DNA of 64,000 bases from Bradyrhizobium lablabi (GTDB lineage Bacteria; Pseudomonadota; Alphaproteobacteria; Rhizobiales; Xanthobacteraceae). The position numbers and the translations under genes are program-made. Shown here piece by piece: positions 33,973 to 42,340 of the stretch (position 1 is its first letter; every line of letters begins with the position of its first letter). Below the pieces are notes generated by a model. It saw nothing but the letters and a program-made list of their open reading frames with translations. It did no database searches and was not told the origin of the DNA. The stretch lies in the NCBI RefSeq assembly GCF_900141755.1, contig NZ_LT670844.1:5146001-5210000 (forward strand), in the 5' to 3' direction.

Positions 33973-36585
33973 TTGCGCAGTTTATCCCACCTTGCCATCG
34001 GCTTTGTTTGCTCGCCGCTGTTGATTTTGCCGGGACTGGCTCCCATCGGGGCGGTTGAAATCCACAAGCCTACCATCACGGTCAACGTTCCGAAGCCGAC
34101 GATCAATGTGCCTCGGCCCACGATCCCCACGGTCAACGTTCCAAAGCCGAACGTGACGGTCAGCGTCCCCAAGCCAACGATCAACGTGACCCGGCCGGCG
34201 GTCACCGTATCGCGTCCAACGGTTGTTACCCCGAAAATTGAAGTGTCCAAACCCAACATCGCTGTGAGTGTGCCAAAGGCGGAGGTACCGCATCACACGG
34301 TTGATTTACCTAAGGGTGAAGCGCCTAAATTGGTCGGCGTCGGGCAGCACCCGACCGCCGATTTGCCGCATGTGCCGGTAGATGGATCTAAGGGTGGAGC
34401 GCCGAAATCCGTAAGCGCGCCTGCCGGACCCACATTCCAGCTGAACACGGATCCGCCCCGCGTGACGGCGATTGGGCCAAAAGGGGGAACGCCAAAACTG
34501 GTTGGTGTGCCTGTTGCACCGGCGTTGAATCCGACGGCGGATTCGTCGCGCGGAACGGTAATTGCGCCGAAGGATGAAATACCAACATTCGTTGGCGGGC
34601 CCGTTGCACCGGGGTCGAACCCGACGGCGGATTGGTCGCGCGGAACAGTGACTGCACCGAAGGATGAAATACCAAAATTCGTTGGCGGGCCTGTTGCACC
34701 TTCATTCAACCCGAACGTTGATCCACCGCGCGTGCCCGTGAATGGCCTCTTAGGCGGAACGCCGAAATCGGTAGGCTTCCTTACTCCGCCGCCCGCGACC
34801 GGTGGCCCAAACCCGGGAAAAGGCAGACCGGTTTTCTTCGCGGTGACGGATCCCGCTCCGGCACCGGGGTTTCTGTCAGGAAATCCAAAAGCAGGCACCA
34901 CCATGCTTGCCAGGCCGAACGATGCTGGGACGGCCTTTGTAGCGGGCGAGAGCACATACCAGGTTCAAAATGGGGGCACGACAGTTCGATTGGCCGATCC
35001 GAGCCCCGGAAGAGCGGGCTTTGTGACCGGCAAGACAGCGTATGACGTCATCAGCGCCGGACCGGGCAAATCGGCCGTGTTCGTCGCCAACTCCAATGCG
35101 ATCAAGACGCAGTCGATGAGCGGTCCGAACACCGCGACCGGACCGCTCGCGCCCGGCTCCTCGACCCCATTCCCCACAGTCGCGCCGGCGGCGGGCTCCT
35201 CGAAGGCGTCCCGAGCGGCGGGGCCGCAGCCCGTCATGATGTCCGCGGCGGACGCAAACGCTGCTCCGGCCGGGACCGTCACCTTCAACCCGCAAACGAA
35301 TGCGCCGACGTGCACGCCGCCGCCCTGCGTTTCGGGCCAGATGTACAGCGCAGCCAACGGCGCCTATGCGGGTGCCAATCTCGTCATCTCCGGCTCTGGC
35401 GCACCGACGCCGATCGCAACAACGATCACATCTGGCGGCATTACCAGCACGATCACAGCCGCCGGTTCAGCGCAGCAGACGACAACCGTCACCGTCAACG
35501 GGCAGCCCTACACCGTCAATGGCGGCGGGCCGACGACGCTGAGCGGCAATATCAACGGTCAGCAAGTGAACGAGACTAGGGTGAACGGAATCAGCACCAC
35601 GACGGTGGGTGGTACTCCGATCGTCACCTGCGGCTATTCAACGTGCAGCGTTTCTTCCCCGGCTGGATCGACGATAACGGGCGCATCCGGGACACCGTCA
35701 GGAGACTTTGCCATTGGACATGGCAAGTCCAACTATGACGGCGGTATCTATGTTGCAAGGGTGGGTAACACGTCCGCTTCGGTTTTCGGACCACCGAACC
35801 TTGGTTCCCAATTCAATCCCCCGGGTTCGCCCTTGAGCGTTGAGCCAGGCGGCCTTCCGCCCCTTACCGGACCAGGCTCCCATAAAATTTATCCACCAAT
35901 GGACAATTCCGGTCGCCTGGACAGTTCTCCGGTTGGAGACATAATTCTTGCGGGCCCGTTCGCCCTTGCCGGCAAGGCGGCTGGCATCGGCGCGGCCATT
36001 GGAAACGCGTTTCTCAGCAACGAACAAAATTCAGTTCCATCGACGACGGCGGAAGAGGCAGCCAAATTGGCAACTGAAGGAGCTAAAAAGACTTTCCAAA
36101 CGAACGCTGGAATCAATGCTGCGATCTTCACGTCGGAAGTAGTACCCGTTGTGGGACCCCTCGTGGCTCCGGTCGTGGCTCCGGTCGTCTCTTACGTGGC
36201 TGGAAAAGGATTTGAACAGGTCGTTGGAAGTGCTGCTGGTACGCTGACGAACGCTGTCATGTCCCCGCCGGCTGAAGGTACGCCGCCAGCGAACGCTGCA
36301 CCTGCAACGGGTAATCCGGGCCCACCCCCGCCCGCGACCAACAATGCGCCGCCCCAGACCAACAATGCATCGCCTCCGACGGTGAACGTTCCATATTACC
36401 TCGCCACCAATCCAAATCCCGTGTCGCCGATGGTCTCGGCGAATCCGCCGCCAGTTGCTCAACCGCCCTCGGCATTGAATGCGATGCTCAATCCAAATGC
36501 TCCGGCCGCATCGGTTAATGCGCTCATATCGCCTCCATCGACGCCTCCGGCACCTACAGGCCCACCCATGTTGTCAAGACCATAA
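33973..36585 (+). CDS. KP1: large exported repeat protein with VPKPTIN-type repeats
   Basis: An 870-residue protein. After the signal peptide (about 1-25) come about 60 residues of 6-8-residue repeats (VPKPTINVPRPTIPTVNV and similar). About five 30-residue repeats follow, of the form APKDEIPKFVGGPVAPSFNP (about 120-265). The middle is Thr/Ser/Gly-rich beta-like sequence with a few Cys (APTCTPPPC, TCGYSTCSV). The end has a hydrophobic Ala/Val section (VVPVVGPLVAPVVAPVVSYV, about 720-740) and a Pro-rich tail. The start is TTG 33973, with GGGAGG five bases upstream. I know no characterised family. The IalB1 gene follows 72 bases later. Confidence 0.78.
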   Translation: MRSLSHLAIGFVCSPLLILPGLAPIGAVEIHKPTITVNVPKPTINVPRPTIPTVNVPKPNVTVSVPKPTINVTRPAVTVSRPTVVTPKIEVSKPNIAVSVPKAEVPHHTVDLPKGEAPKLVGVGQHPTADLPHVPVDGSKGGAPKSVSAPAGPTFQLNTDPPRVTAIGPKGGTPKLVGVPVAPALNPTADSSRGTVIAPKDEIPTFVGGPVAPGSNPTADWSRGTVTAPKDEIPKFVGGPVAPSFNPNVDPPRVPVNGLLGGTPKSVGFLTPPPATGGPNPGKGRPVFFAVTDPAPAPGFLSGNPKAGTTMLARPNDAGTAFVAGESTYQVQNGGTTVRLADPSPGRAGFVTGKTAYDVISAGPGKSAVFVANSNAIKTQSMSGPNTATGPLAPGSSTPFPTVAPAAGSSKASRAAGPQPVMMSAADANAAPAGTVTFNPQTNAPTCTPPPCVSGQMYSAANGAYAGANLVISGSGAPTPIATTITSGGITSTITAAGSAQQTTTVTVNGQPYTVNGGGPTTLSGNINGQQVNETRVNGISTTTVGGTPIVTCGYSTCSVSSPAGSTITGASGTPSGDFAIGHGKSNYDGGIYVARVGNTSASVFGPPNLGSQFNPPGSPLSVEPGGLPPLTGPGSHKIYPPMDNSGRLDSSPVGDIILAGPFALAGKAAGIGAAIGNAFLSNEQNSVPSTTAEEAAKLATEGAKKTFQTNAGINAAIFTSEVVPVVGPLVAPVVAPVVSYVAGKGFEQVVGSAAGTLTNAVMSPPAEGTPPANAAPATGNPGPPPPATNNAPPQTNNASPPTVNVPYYLATNPNPVSPMVSANPPPVAQPPSALNAMLNPNAPAASVNALISPPSTPPAPTGPPMLSRP

Positions 36586-36657
36586 CGCATCGTTGTTTGA
36601 TTCCAATCGCGCGTCCGCGGAGGGCGCTTAGTTAGGTAGAAAGCAGGCGAGCATTTT

Positions 36658-37548
36658 ATGCATCGGCTTTTCAAGAATGCGTCTGCCTTGACAGGCATGG
36701 CCATGATTGCGGTTGTGCCGGCCCTTGCCCAAACGCCGCAGCAGACGACGGCCAGATACGATGACTGGATGGTGTCTTGCGCAATTGCCGCCGGCGTGAA
36801 GTCGTGCGAAATGTCGCAATCCCAGTCGATCCAGGGACAGGCAACGCCCGTTAGCCAGATCACCATCGGACGCGTCGCTAAGAATGAGCCGCTTAAGATC
36901 GCGTTCCAGGTGGCCCCTGATCTCTGGCTTCAGGCGGGTCTCAAACTCATCATCGATGAAAAGGAAGCGCCCCTCGCGGCTATGTTCAGATGGTGCGTGC
37001 CGACGCGCTGTCTCGCGGACGCCGATTTGACGGACGCCATCACCAAGAAGCTGGCGGGACGAACCGAGCCAGTACGCCTTTTGTGGAAAGACGCGTCACA
37101 ACGCGACATCACAATTCCCGTATCCCTTAACGGATTTTTGCCGGCACTAAATGCAATGAACGAAACTTCAACGCCCGGCCCGGCGGCGGACGACGTCAGA
37201 CGCTTCGATGGACAATGGCTATTGGAGTCGGAGTGTCAGGCTATATCGCCCAGTGTTTTGAAGAGCGCATGGAAAACAACCGGAAAAATTTCAAACGGTC
37301 AGCTGTCTGCCAAGTTCGGTGACGAAGGCAAGCCGGGATCCGGAAAATTCGAAGGCGTGGTCAAGCCCAACGGAAGTCTTGAACTGTCCGTCACTGGGCT
37401 TTCCGGGGACAGCAAGTACAACACCAATAATGTTCCCGAAAAAACCCCCTACAACTGGAAAGCTTCGGGAAATTTGTCCGGTTCGGATGGCACGGCGACA
37501 AAGATCGAGGGCCGTTTCTGCCATGTGAGTTTTTCAAAGAGCAGCTGA
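36658..37548 (+). CDS. IalB1: invasion-associated locus B family protein with an extra C-terminal domain
   Basis: A 296-residue exported protein. Signal peptide about 1-24 (PALAQ). Residues 30-165 are the IalB domain: YDDWMVSCAI, a Cys pair with VKSCEMSQSQSIQGQ, then FRWCVPTRCLADADLTD. The remaining 110 residues form a second beta-rich domain opening FDGQWLLESECQAIS and ending EGRFCHVSF; IalB2 lacks it. IalB of Bartonella is linked to red-cell invasion; in soil bacteria the family is common and its role unknown. It is next to KP1 as IalB2 is next to KP3. Confidence 0.85.
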   Translation: MHRLFKNASALTGMAMIAVVPALAQTPQQTTARYDDWMVSCAIAAGVKSCEMSQSQSIQGQATPVSQITIGRVAKNEPLKIAFQVAPDLWLQAGLKLIIDEKEAPLAAMFRWCVPTRCLADADLTDAITKKLAGRTEPVRLLWKDASQRDITIPVSLNGFLPALNAMNETSTPGPAADDVRRFDGQWLLESECQAISPSVLKSAWKTTGKISNGQLSAKFGDEGKPGSGKFEGVVKPNGSLELSVTGLSGDSKYNTNNVPEKTPYNWKASGNLSGSDGTATKIEGRFCHVSFSKSS

Positions 37549-37657
37549 AGATTCGATCGTTCAGGGAAACCTGTGAGCAAGGACGTCGGTGGCGATCCCC
37601 GCGCTAGAGCGGCGGCCGGCTGGTCTCACGCTTCATTTTGGCTAACCATTGCCGCTC

Positions 37658-37669
37658 ACCCAATTGGGT
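37658..37669. promoter_or_regulatory. palindrome ACCCAATTGGGT (16-base TCACCCAATTGGGTGA) in the duplicated leader
   Basis: The longest of the four copies, a perfect 16-base palindrome. It precedes the truncated KP1-like start at 37772 and then KP2 (37946), to which it is the nearest upstream site. Confidence 0.55.
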
Positions 37670-37771
37670 GAAGACGCACGTCCTGGCGGCGTGGCATGTT
37701 CCGAAGTCACTTTCGTCGATTTTGCATGGATACTTGACCTGTTCTGATTTTGCCCGATGAGGGAGGTTGCT

Positions 37772-37852
37772 GTGCGCAGTTCGTCCCGCCGGACCATTGG
37801 GCTTCTTTGCTCCCCGCCTTTGATCTTGCCAGCACTCGCTCCGGGCAGTTGA
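37772..37852 (+). pseudogene. truncated duplicate of the KP1 5' end
   Basis: From GTG, the frame reads RSSSRRTIGLLCSPPLILPA and stops after 26 codons. KP1 has RSLSHLAIGFVCSPLLILPG in the same place. The homology includes the upstream GGGAGGTTGC ribosome site and the palindrome leader (from about 37655). A small deletion just after the signal peptide shifts the frame into TGA, and homology then ends. It is a leader plus signal peptide without a body, or possibly a leader peptide for KP2. Confidence 0.8.
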
Positions 37853-37945
37853 AGATTTCTGTCTATCAGGCAGCAATCCGCATTCTGATTTCGAGCAACA
37901 TGTGATTGACGGAGTGGACGACACACCAGGGATGAGGGTTTGATC

Positions 37946-39247
37946 ATGCGAACCGAATTGCGCTTTGGCGGATTGCTGACGTGTGTTGCTTTTGGCGTTG
38001 CATCCCCGGTCGCTGTCGAAGCGGTCGAGCTTCCGAAACCTGTGGTCACCGTCAACGTTCCGAAGCCGACGATCAACGTGCCGAAGCCGTCCATCAACGT
38101 TCCGAAACCCACAATCAGCGTCTCGAAACCTACAATCCCGGTTCATCATCCCGATATCGCCGGTCGTAATCCGGCCGATGGCGCGCGGAAAACAGTTACG
38201 GTTCCCGAGGGGACAAAATCCGGACAAGACAACGGAACAGAGAAGGGTCACAAGATTTCCGGTTCTGAAAAGAAGCCCGGCGACCTGTCTCCAAAAGCCG
38301 CCGGTGGAGAGAGGAAGAAGGATGAAGCTGTAAACGCGGACGGCAACAGCAAGGGCGGAAAAGAAGGGCTAGGTTCGGGGAAAATCAAAGCGAGCCATGA
38401 AGCGGTTGCCGCGCCCGGAGGCACAAAAGATTTGAAAGAAGCCGACAGACAGCTGAAATCGTCAGCCATCGACACGAAGGCTGCCGGCGCCACCGCAAAT
38501 GAGCCAACTCCAAAGCAAATGGATGCGAAAGCAACAAGCGGATCGCAACCCCCACTCACGGGTACCTCGTGTCACAACAGCCCCGGCTGTTCGATCGACC
38601 CGGCAACGGGCGCACTCGACTACTCCGGCGGAAAGTACGGACCACCGTTTACGTCGGTACCAGCCGATCAGAAAAACGGCAGCGTCGTCATTCATTATGA
38701 GCAGATCAACGGAAAGATTGTCGGGATCGCCACCAATACTGCCGACAATACGAAAGGCGAGCCCTTTGTATTAGGGCTGTATAAGGCACCATCCGCCGCG
38801 GGCAGCGCGTCCCCACCCGGCGCTCCACCCGATCTGTGCGCAACAAGCCTTTGCTACGGCTCGGTTGAGGGCGTCACCTATGGGGCGCCGCAATTAGGTC
38901 AACAACAGGGGCCGGTTCGACCGCTACCGTCGCCAACCACATACACCGATGACTATTTTTCCAATGAGGAATCGTCGCGTCTCTTCGCGCAGGCGGCAAA
39001 ATTCGGGCTCAGGGAATTCGCAAGATTCGGCAACGCTATCGGACGATCAGAAAAAGAGGCCGACGGGCGCAACAGCAAAATTGCCGATGGTTCGACCGCC
39101 TTCGAAATAGGGCAAGCAATAGAAAACAATATAATCTTGCCATGGATCAACGGGACACAAATTCAGTGGCCGTTAATGCGGCCTTCACCTCCACCAAGCT
39201 CACAGCGCCCTGCGGCCCCCCCTACGGAGTCGAAACCCCTGCCCTGA
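37946..39247 (+). CDS. KP2: exported repeat protein with VPKPTIN-type repeats
   Basis: A 433-residue protein. Signal peptide about 1-27, then VELPKPVVTVNVPKPTINVP and further KPTI/KPSI units to about residue 70. A highly charged Lys/Gly/Asp/Glu section (about 75-190) has no fold signal. A Cys-containing part (SCHNSPGCSIDPATGALDYS) follows, and then a helical end with SSRLFAQAAKFGLREFARFG, closing in a Pro-rich tail. I take ATG 37946 with GAGGG about 8 bases upstream. No family recognised. It shares only the repeat head with KP1 and KP3. A terminator follows at 39368. Confidence 0.75.
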   Translation: MRTELRFGGLLTCVAFGVASPVAVEAVELPKPVVTVNVPKPTINVPKPSINVPKPTISVSKPTIPVHHPDIAGRNPADGARKTVTVPEGTKSGQDNGTEKGHKISGSEKKPGDLSPKAAGGERKKDEAVNADGNSKGGKEGLGSGKIKASHEAVAAPGGTKDLKEADRQLKSSAIDTKAAGATANEPTPKQMDAKATSGSQPPLTGTSCHNSPGCSIDPATGALDYSGGKYGPPFTSVPADQKNGSVVIHYEQINGKIVGIATNTADNTKGEPFVLGLYKAPSAAGSASPPGAPPDLCATSLCYGSVEGVTYGAPQLGQQQGPVRPLPSPTTYTDDYFSNEESSRLFAQAAKFGLREFARFGNAIGRSEKEADGRNSKIADGSTAFEIGQAIENNIILPWINGTQIQWPLMRPSPPPSSQRPAAPPTESKPLP

Positions 39248-39367
39248 TAAGAATCGTATCTCGGCTCGTCCGGACTCGCCCTACACTTCGCAAAAGCGCA
39301 AATCCTCGCAGTTAAACTCTTTCGCTCGCCCAGCGGGGCTGCCGGAACATTGAAAGGGTGCCCAAGC

Positions 39368-39399
39368 AAAAACCCGCCGGGGGTTAGCCGGCGGGTTTT
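39368..39399. terminator. bidirectional intrinsic terminator between KP2 and OMP-b
   Basis: AAAACCCGCCGG (39369-39380) pairs with CCGGCGGGTTTT (39388-39399), flanked by A/T runs, so it works for KP2 on the plus strand and OMP-b on the minus strand. Its stem resembles that of the terminator beside OMP-a, although the strict 1.1-kb repeat begins only at 39438. Confidence 0.9.
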
Positions 39400-39437
39400 G
39401 ATTGCTGCAGCTTTTTTGATTGCTGGCCGTGGCTTTC

Positions 39438-40550
39438 GGCGTGGATCAACTCACCACGTGTAGCGCAGCCCGACCGAGCCACCGATGGTTTGCGTCGCGA
39501 CAAAGCCCTGCGTCTTGGTGCCGGCGACGCCGCTGCCATGGCCCTCGAAGTAGGACGAGAAATGGTCGGTCCAGATCACGTTGACCTTGGCCGAGCCCCG
39601 GCCGCCGAGCCCGGTCTCGGTGACGCCTGCGACTGCGACGGGAACGCCGCCAAAGCCCGGCGGAAGCCCGGGCGCCGCAACGATCCCGCTCTGATCCACG
39701 ACCTTGAACACCGCACCCGAGATCTGGGGTTCAACGACGAAGCCCATCCACTTCATCTGGGTCCCGATCCGCGCGCCGCCATGCACCTCGGTGCTGTCAC
39801 CGGTCTTCATCCCGAAATTGGCGGTGTACAGCTCCGTGTAGGTCACCCCGACCGTCGGTTCGATGAAGACCGAGTACGGCAGGTCGTATTTATATTGGAC
39901 GTTGTCGGTATAGCTGAGCGAGCTGGTGTCCGGCACGGTCCCGACGATGCCAAGCCCGATCAGCGTGGTCCTGGTCCAGCTTGCCGTCACCGTGAAATCG
40001 GTCGAGAAGCCGCCATTGGTGTAGGCGAGGGTGCCTGAACCGGACGGCGTGTTCGAATCCGAGAACGTGAAGCCGGAGGTGTGCGACCAGGAGTCGCTGC
40101 CGGTGGCGACGAAGGTCAAGGCGTCCGACGCGGTGAAGATCCCGATCTTGGTGACGTCGAAGGCGCCGGTGCCGGTGGAGGTCGACGATACCGTGCCAAA
40201 CGAGCGGCTCAGGTCTTCGCTGCCGACGGCGTTGACGCCGTAAATCCATAGCGGGGCCGGGGCGACCGCCATCGGCGGCGCCTTCAGGACAGGCGACTTG
40301 GCGTAGGCCAGCGCCGCGAACGGATTGTCGCTACCCTGGGCGGCGAAGGGATTGCGATTGTCGAATTCGGATTCCTCGGCAGAGAAGCGCAGCATTCCCG
40401 GAGCGGGCAAAACCTTGCGGCTCTGAATCTGATCGCGAACGTTCTGCAAAATGTTCTGGATGACGTTGCGGATTATCTGGTCCTCAATGGGACCCGCACT
40501 GGCCGGTGCTACACAACCGCACAGCGCCACAAACCCGGCTGTGGCGGCAA
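39438..40550. repeat. 1.1-kb direct repeat, copy 2 (OMP-b)
   Basis: Second copy of 27214-28326, same orientation. The differences visible by eye are scattered single bases, mostly silent. Confidence 0.95.
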
Positions 40551-40584
40551 GGCTCGCCTTCGCCGATCTTCCCGAAATCACCAC
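39451..40584 (-). CDS. outer-membrane beta-barrel protein OMP-b
   Basis: A 377-residue near-copy of OMP-a. Only the first dozen residues differ (MVISGRSAKASLAATAG against MIFGRTMKTGVAATAG); the mature protein appears identical. Signal peptide, helical GPIEDQII segment, barrel and final Trp are as in OMP-a. The upstream region is different from that of OMP-a and holds another palindrome (40697), so the two copies may be regulated differently while making the same mature protein. Confidence 0.8.
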   Translation of the reverse strand: MVISGRSAKASLAATAGFVALCGCVAPASAGPIEDQIIRNVIQNILQNVRDQIQSRKVLPAPGMLRFSAEESEFDNRNPFAAQGSDNPFAALAYAKSPVLKAPPMAVAPAPLWIYGVNAVGSEDLSRSFGTVSSTSTGTGAFDVTKIGIFTASDALTFVATGSDSWSHTSGFTFSDSNTPSGSGTLAYTNGGFSTDFTVTASWTRTTLIGLGIVGTVPDTSSLSYTDNVQYKYDLPYSVFIEPTVGVTYTELYTANFGMKTGDSTEVHGGARIGTQMKWMGFVVEPQISGAVFKVVDQSGIVAAPGLPPGFGGVPVAVAGVTETGLGGRGSAKVNVIWTDHFSSYFEGHGSGVAGTKTQGFVATQTIGGSVGLRYTW

Positions 40585-40696
40585 GTTTAGCCCCCCAAAA
40601 GATCGTTAATAAAAAGTAGCCAAAAGATGGCTGAATTGTATCCAGCAAACTAGTGCAAAGAAGACACACCACGGAACTGTTTGAAAATACTGGTAT

Positions 40697-40712
40697 TCGG
40701 GTGAACCCGAAG
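40697..40712. promoter_or_regulatory. inverted repeat TTCGGGTGAACCCGAA upstream of OMP-b
   Basis: Seven-base arms around a two-base centre, 113 bases before the OMP-b start. It shares the GGGT/ACCC half-sites of the ACCCAATTGGGT family but in the opposite arrangement. Role is a guess. Confidence 0.35.
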
Positions 40713-41049
40713 AGGTCTGTTGATACCGCCCGCTGCTCATTTGTTGCTGCTCGGCACCACTTGGTAATGCACAACCCGCCTTAGCGACAAAACAGTCGCA
40801 GTCAGTTTTTCCAGGATGGGTGGCGATCTCGCCAAGGAAGGACTGAGTCTTGTGGGCAAAAGGCGATGGACAAGGGCGGATTTACTGGTGCGCGCTGCGG
40901 CGAAAAAGCTCGACACCCCTTCGAAAGCCGTCGCCCGACAAACCTTGCGTCTGAGACCTATGCGGGAAGCGCGCCTGCGCCTGAAGCAGGGCAGTTCGTC
41001 ATCGACCGGGCTTGCCTCAGATGTTGCCGCTCCTTCGCGTTAGCGCGGT
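40713..41049. other. intergenic stretch with no supported gene
   Basis: Between the OMP-b promoter and the small exported gene. A 75-codon frame exists on the plus strand (40816-41043), but it has no ribosome site, no signal peptide and no recognisable motif. I see no other structure. Confidence 0.5.
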
Positions 41050-41310
41050 TTATTTCGGAAGCGTCTTTTTCACACGGTGGGGCGGGACAGGTTGCGAGAC
41101 AACTTCCGTCCTGCCTGCGGAATCGATCCTGCTCTGTTGCTTCACCCTGCGTTGAATGTCATCCCGGACGCCCTGGATGATCGACTGCCGGGTTGCGTCA
41201 ATCTCTTCCCGGACTGGATCACATCTGCCGTCTCCTGCCGCGGCGAGGGCCAGTCCAAGGCCGATCAATAACGCGGCAACGGCAGGGCGAAGGCGAACCG
41301 AAGTGGTCAT
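41050..41310 (-). CDS. small exported protein resembling the OMP N-terminal helix
   Basis: An 86-residue protein with a signal peptide (about 1-28, AALLIGLGLALAAAG core) and a charged helical remainder. Its QSIIQGVRDDIQRR aligns with QNILQNVRDQIQSR of OMP-a and OMP-b, preceded in both by a DP/GP and an acidic stretch. It has no barrel. GGAG lies 5 bases before the ATG at 41308-41310. It may be a free form of the helical segment or the remains of a third OMP gene. Confidence 0.55.
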   Translation of the reverse strand: MTTSVRLRPAVAALLIGLGLALAAAGDGRCDPVREEIDATRQSIIQGVRDDIQRRVKQQSRIDSAGRTEVVSQPVPPHRVKKTLPK

Positions 41311-41708
41311 GGCATCTCCAATCTCTAGGCCGCGGCTTCCCCTGATCTGCATTGTAGCCGATCGATTGATCGGCAAGCAGCGAATTAACGCCTTCGCCGG
41401 CATATTGTCCCAGGATTGTCGTCGAAATCCGGGCGTACAAACGGAGTACGGAAATAAAGATCAGCCGCCCGTCGATAGGCGAATGGGGGGGTAGCCAACA
41501 TTCAGTCGGTCCCTTGGCGCGCGCAGCACTTGCCGGTCCGGCGGCATGCGCAGATCGGCAAATTCCATCCTTTCCCGGCGAGCGTGATTGCCGCCTGGAA
41601 ATCAACTGTGTAAGCTTATCAATACAGCCAATTGAAGTTTAGGCTGAAAATCAGCATTGAAGACGAAGCGGGTTTTGGGAAATGAGGGATTTTTCAGGAA
41701 GCTATTTC
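41311..41708. other. intergenic region without a supported gene
   Basis: This 398-base interval separates the small exported gene and IalB2 (divergent). It is less GC-rich than its surroundings near 41600-41660, as for a promoter region. I see no palindrome of the ACCCAATTGGGT type. Confidence 0.5.
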
Positions 41709-42302
41709 ATGGTGCCGCCGGTTCGCTTTTTTTGCACTGCGGCCTTGGTGCTTGGTGTTGTGGCGATGACCAGGGTTTGCGTCGCCCAAACGTCGGAGTC
41801 GCCCGGAAAGCAGACGACGCCGCCTGCCGCGCAAAGCACCCAGGCAACAACGGATCAAAAGCCTCAGCTGACAACGGCAACATATGATGATTGGACGGTT
41901 TCTTGCCGGACGGCGCAGGCCAGCAACGAAACCAATTGCGATATGACGCAGGTCCAAACGATCAAGGGCCAGAAGAACCCGGTCGGCCAGGTGACCTTTG
42001 CACGCACGGCAAAGGATGGTCCCATCCTCCTCGTCGTGCAAATCCCTCCGACGCTTTGGATCGAATCAGGCGTCAAGTTCGCGTTCGACGAAAAGGATCC
42101 GGGGTTTCCCGTGACGGTGAAGTGGTGCGCGCCGTCGCGCTGCTTTGCCCAGAGTGAATTATCCAAGGACCAGATCGCGAAGCTCAAGGCCCGCGCTGAT
42201 CCGGCGACGATTGAATACAAGGAGGCCTCGCAGCACGAGGTTTCGCTGCCGGTTTCATTCAAGGGATTTGGTCCCGCTTTCGAGGCTATTCAGAAAAAAT
42301 AG
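41709..42302 (+). CDS. IalB2: invasion-associated locus B family protein
   Basis: A 197-residue exported protein, the plain IalB size. Signal peptide about 1-26 (MTRVCVAQ), a Pro/Gln/Thr linker, then YDDWTVSCRTAQASNETNCD, TIKGQKNPVGQVTFARTAKD and the Cys pair in VKWCAPSRCFAQSELSKDQI. It shares the Cys pattern with IalB1. ATG 41709 is chosen for AGGAAG seven bases upstream; ATG 41682 is in frame. KP3 starts 38 bases after its stop, so the pair is probably one transcript. Confidence 0.85.
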   Translation: MVPPVRFFCTAALVLGVVAMTRVCVAQTSESPGKQTTPPAAQSTQATTDQKPQLTTATYDDWTVSCRTAQASNETNCDMTQVQTIKGQKNPVGQVTFARTAKDGPILLVVQIPPTLWIESGVKFAFDEKDPGFPVTVKWCAPSRCFAQSELSKDQIAKLKARADPATIEYKEASQHEVSLPVSFKGFGPAFEAIQKK

Positions 42303-42340
42303 CACTTCGCGGGTAGTGCCTTTTTTTGGGGGAGGTGCGA

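Noticed and set aside
40816..41043. 75-codon open frame on the plus strand
   Set aside because: No ribosome site, no signal peptide, no motif, and composition like shifted-frame text.
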